A DNA stretch of 14,640 nt, taken from Myxococcales bacterium. GTDB lineage: Bacteria; Myxococcota; Polyangia; HGW-17; SLPX01. The stretch is from assembly GCA_007131745.1 (NCBI GenBank), contig SLPX01000046.1, positions 1 through 14,640 of the forward strand, written 5' to 3'. Numbering within the stretch: the stretch's first letter is position 1; each line of letters starts with the position of its first letter. This document shows positions 14,468 to 14,640 of the stretch, piece after piece. The notes under the pieces were generated by a model. The model saw only the letters and a program-made list of their open reading frames with translations. It was not told where the DNA came from and did not search any database. The position numbers were made by a program, and so were the translations under genes.

Positions 14468-14640
14468 ATGTTTAAGCATGAATATCCCGTTGACAGGGAA
14501 AAAACGGACAGTCTTCATCGAATGTTCAACCCGAAGACCGTGGCTGTACTCGGGGTTTCACACGATCCTCTCAAGTGGGGGCACAGGGTTTTGCACAGCC
14601 TTTTGGCCGGGAAATTCCCTGGACGGCTTTACCCGGTGAA
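14468..14640 (+). CDS. ADP-forming acyl-CoA synthetase, CoA-binding N-terminus (partial)
   Basis: The first 57 codons are visible before the window ends. NPKTVAVLGVSHDPLKWGHR (21-40) and GRLYPV match the CoA-binding Rossmann domain at the N-terminus of acetate/acyl-CoA ligases (ADP-forming), which make or use acyl-CoA with ADP and phosphate. The same domain begins related acyltransferase (Pat-type) proteins, so the full enzyme type is not certain. ATG 14468 is preceded by GAGAG; an in-frame ATG at 14456 is possible. It lies 38 bp after the C45-like gene on the same strand. Confidence 0.7.
   Translation, partial: MFKHEYPVDREKTDSLHRMFNPKTVAVLGVSHDPLKWGHRVLHSLLAGKFPGRLYPV

Overview
The window looks like a chromosomal segment of moderate GC from a gram-negative bacterium of the former Deltaproteobacteria or Myxococcota type. 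Lineage is inferred from gene style only: a lipoprotein with a Cys-rich repeat and a MopE-like metal-binding motif, an FHA domain fused to a sigma-54-activator-like AAA+ domain, a large STAND-like ATPase with TPRs, and a Hanks-type kinase with the DVSPSN catalytic loop common in myxobacterial kinases. No rRNA, tRNA, CRISPR array, insertion sequence or phage gene was seen.

Layout. Positions 1-40 hold the first codons of a minus-strand gene that runs off the left edge. After 345 bp without a secure gene comes a minus-strand block: an AAA/STAND ATPase with TPRs (386-3055), preceded by an FHA / degenerate enhancer-binding-protein gene (3107-4333), preceded by a Cys-rich MopE-like lipoprotein gene (4516-5967). 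Transcription runs from high to low coordinates. The lipoprotein gene is divergent from a plus-strand NhaC antiporter gene (6211-7644) that has a good sigma-70 promoter. Convergent to nhaC is a short minus-strand pair: a lamin-tail-domain protein (7922-8410), then a very small single-span membrane protein (start 7833) whose frame continues through an in-frame UGA. That continuation makes it a candidate small selenoprotein. A plus-strand exported beta-propeller-like protein (8569-9753) converges on uridine kinase (9750-10385, minus), and their stop codons overlap. Divergent from udk is a tandem pseudokinase-kinase gene (10561-12639), followed by a small four-cysteine protein (12623-12859). A 58-residue membrane protein lies on the minus strand (12866-13042), apparently with a leaderless promoter. 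The right end carries a C45-like amidohydrolase/acyltransferase lipoprotein (13167-14429) and the start of an ADP-forming acyl-CoA synthetase (from 14468).

How the genes may work together. The FHA/EBP-like protein and the ATPase-TPR protein are adjacent, 51 bp apart, and probably co-transcribed. FHA domains bind phosphothreonine, so this pair could receive signals from Ser/Thr kinases such as the tandem kinase about 6 kb away; that link is inference. The EBP-like protein has lost the sigma-54 contact loop and several catalytic residues, so it is unlikely to be a classical sigma-54 activator. The remaining genes are transport, salvage and envelope functions with no evident common pathway.

The observations most worth checking are the candidate UGA-containing small membrane protein at 7651-7833, the pseudokinase fused to an active-looking kinase, the loop-less FHA-EBP, and the apparently leaderless 58-residue membrane protein.
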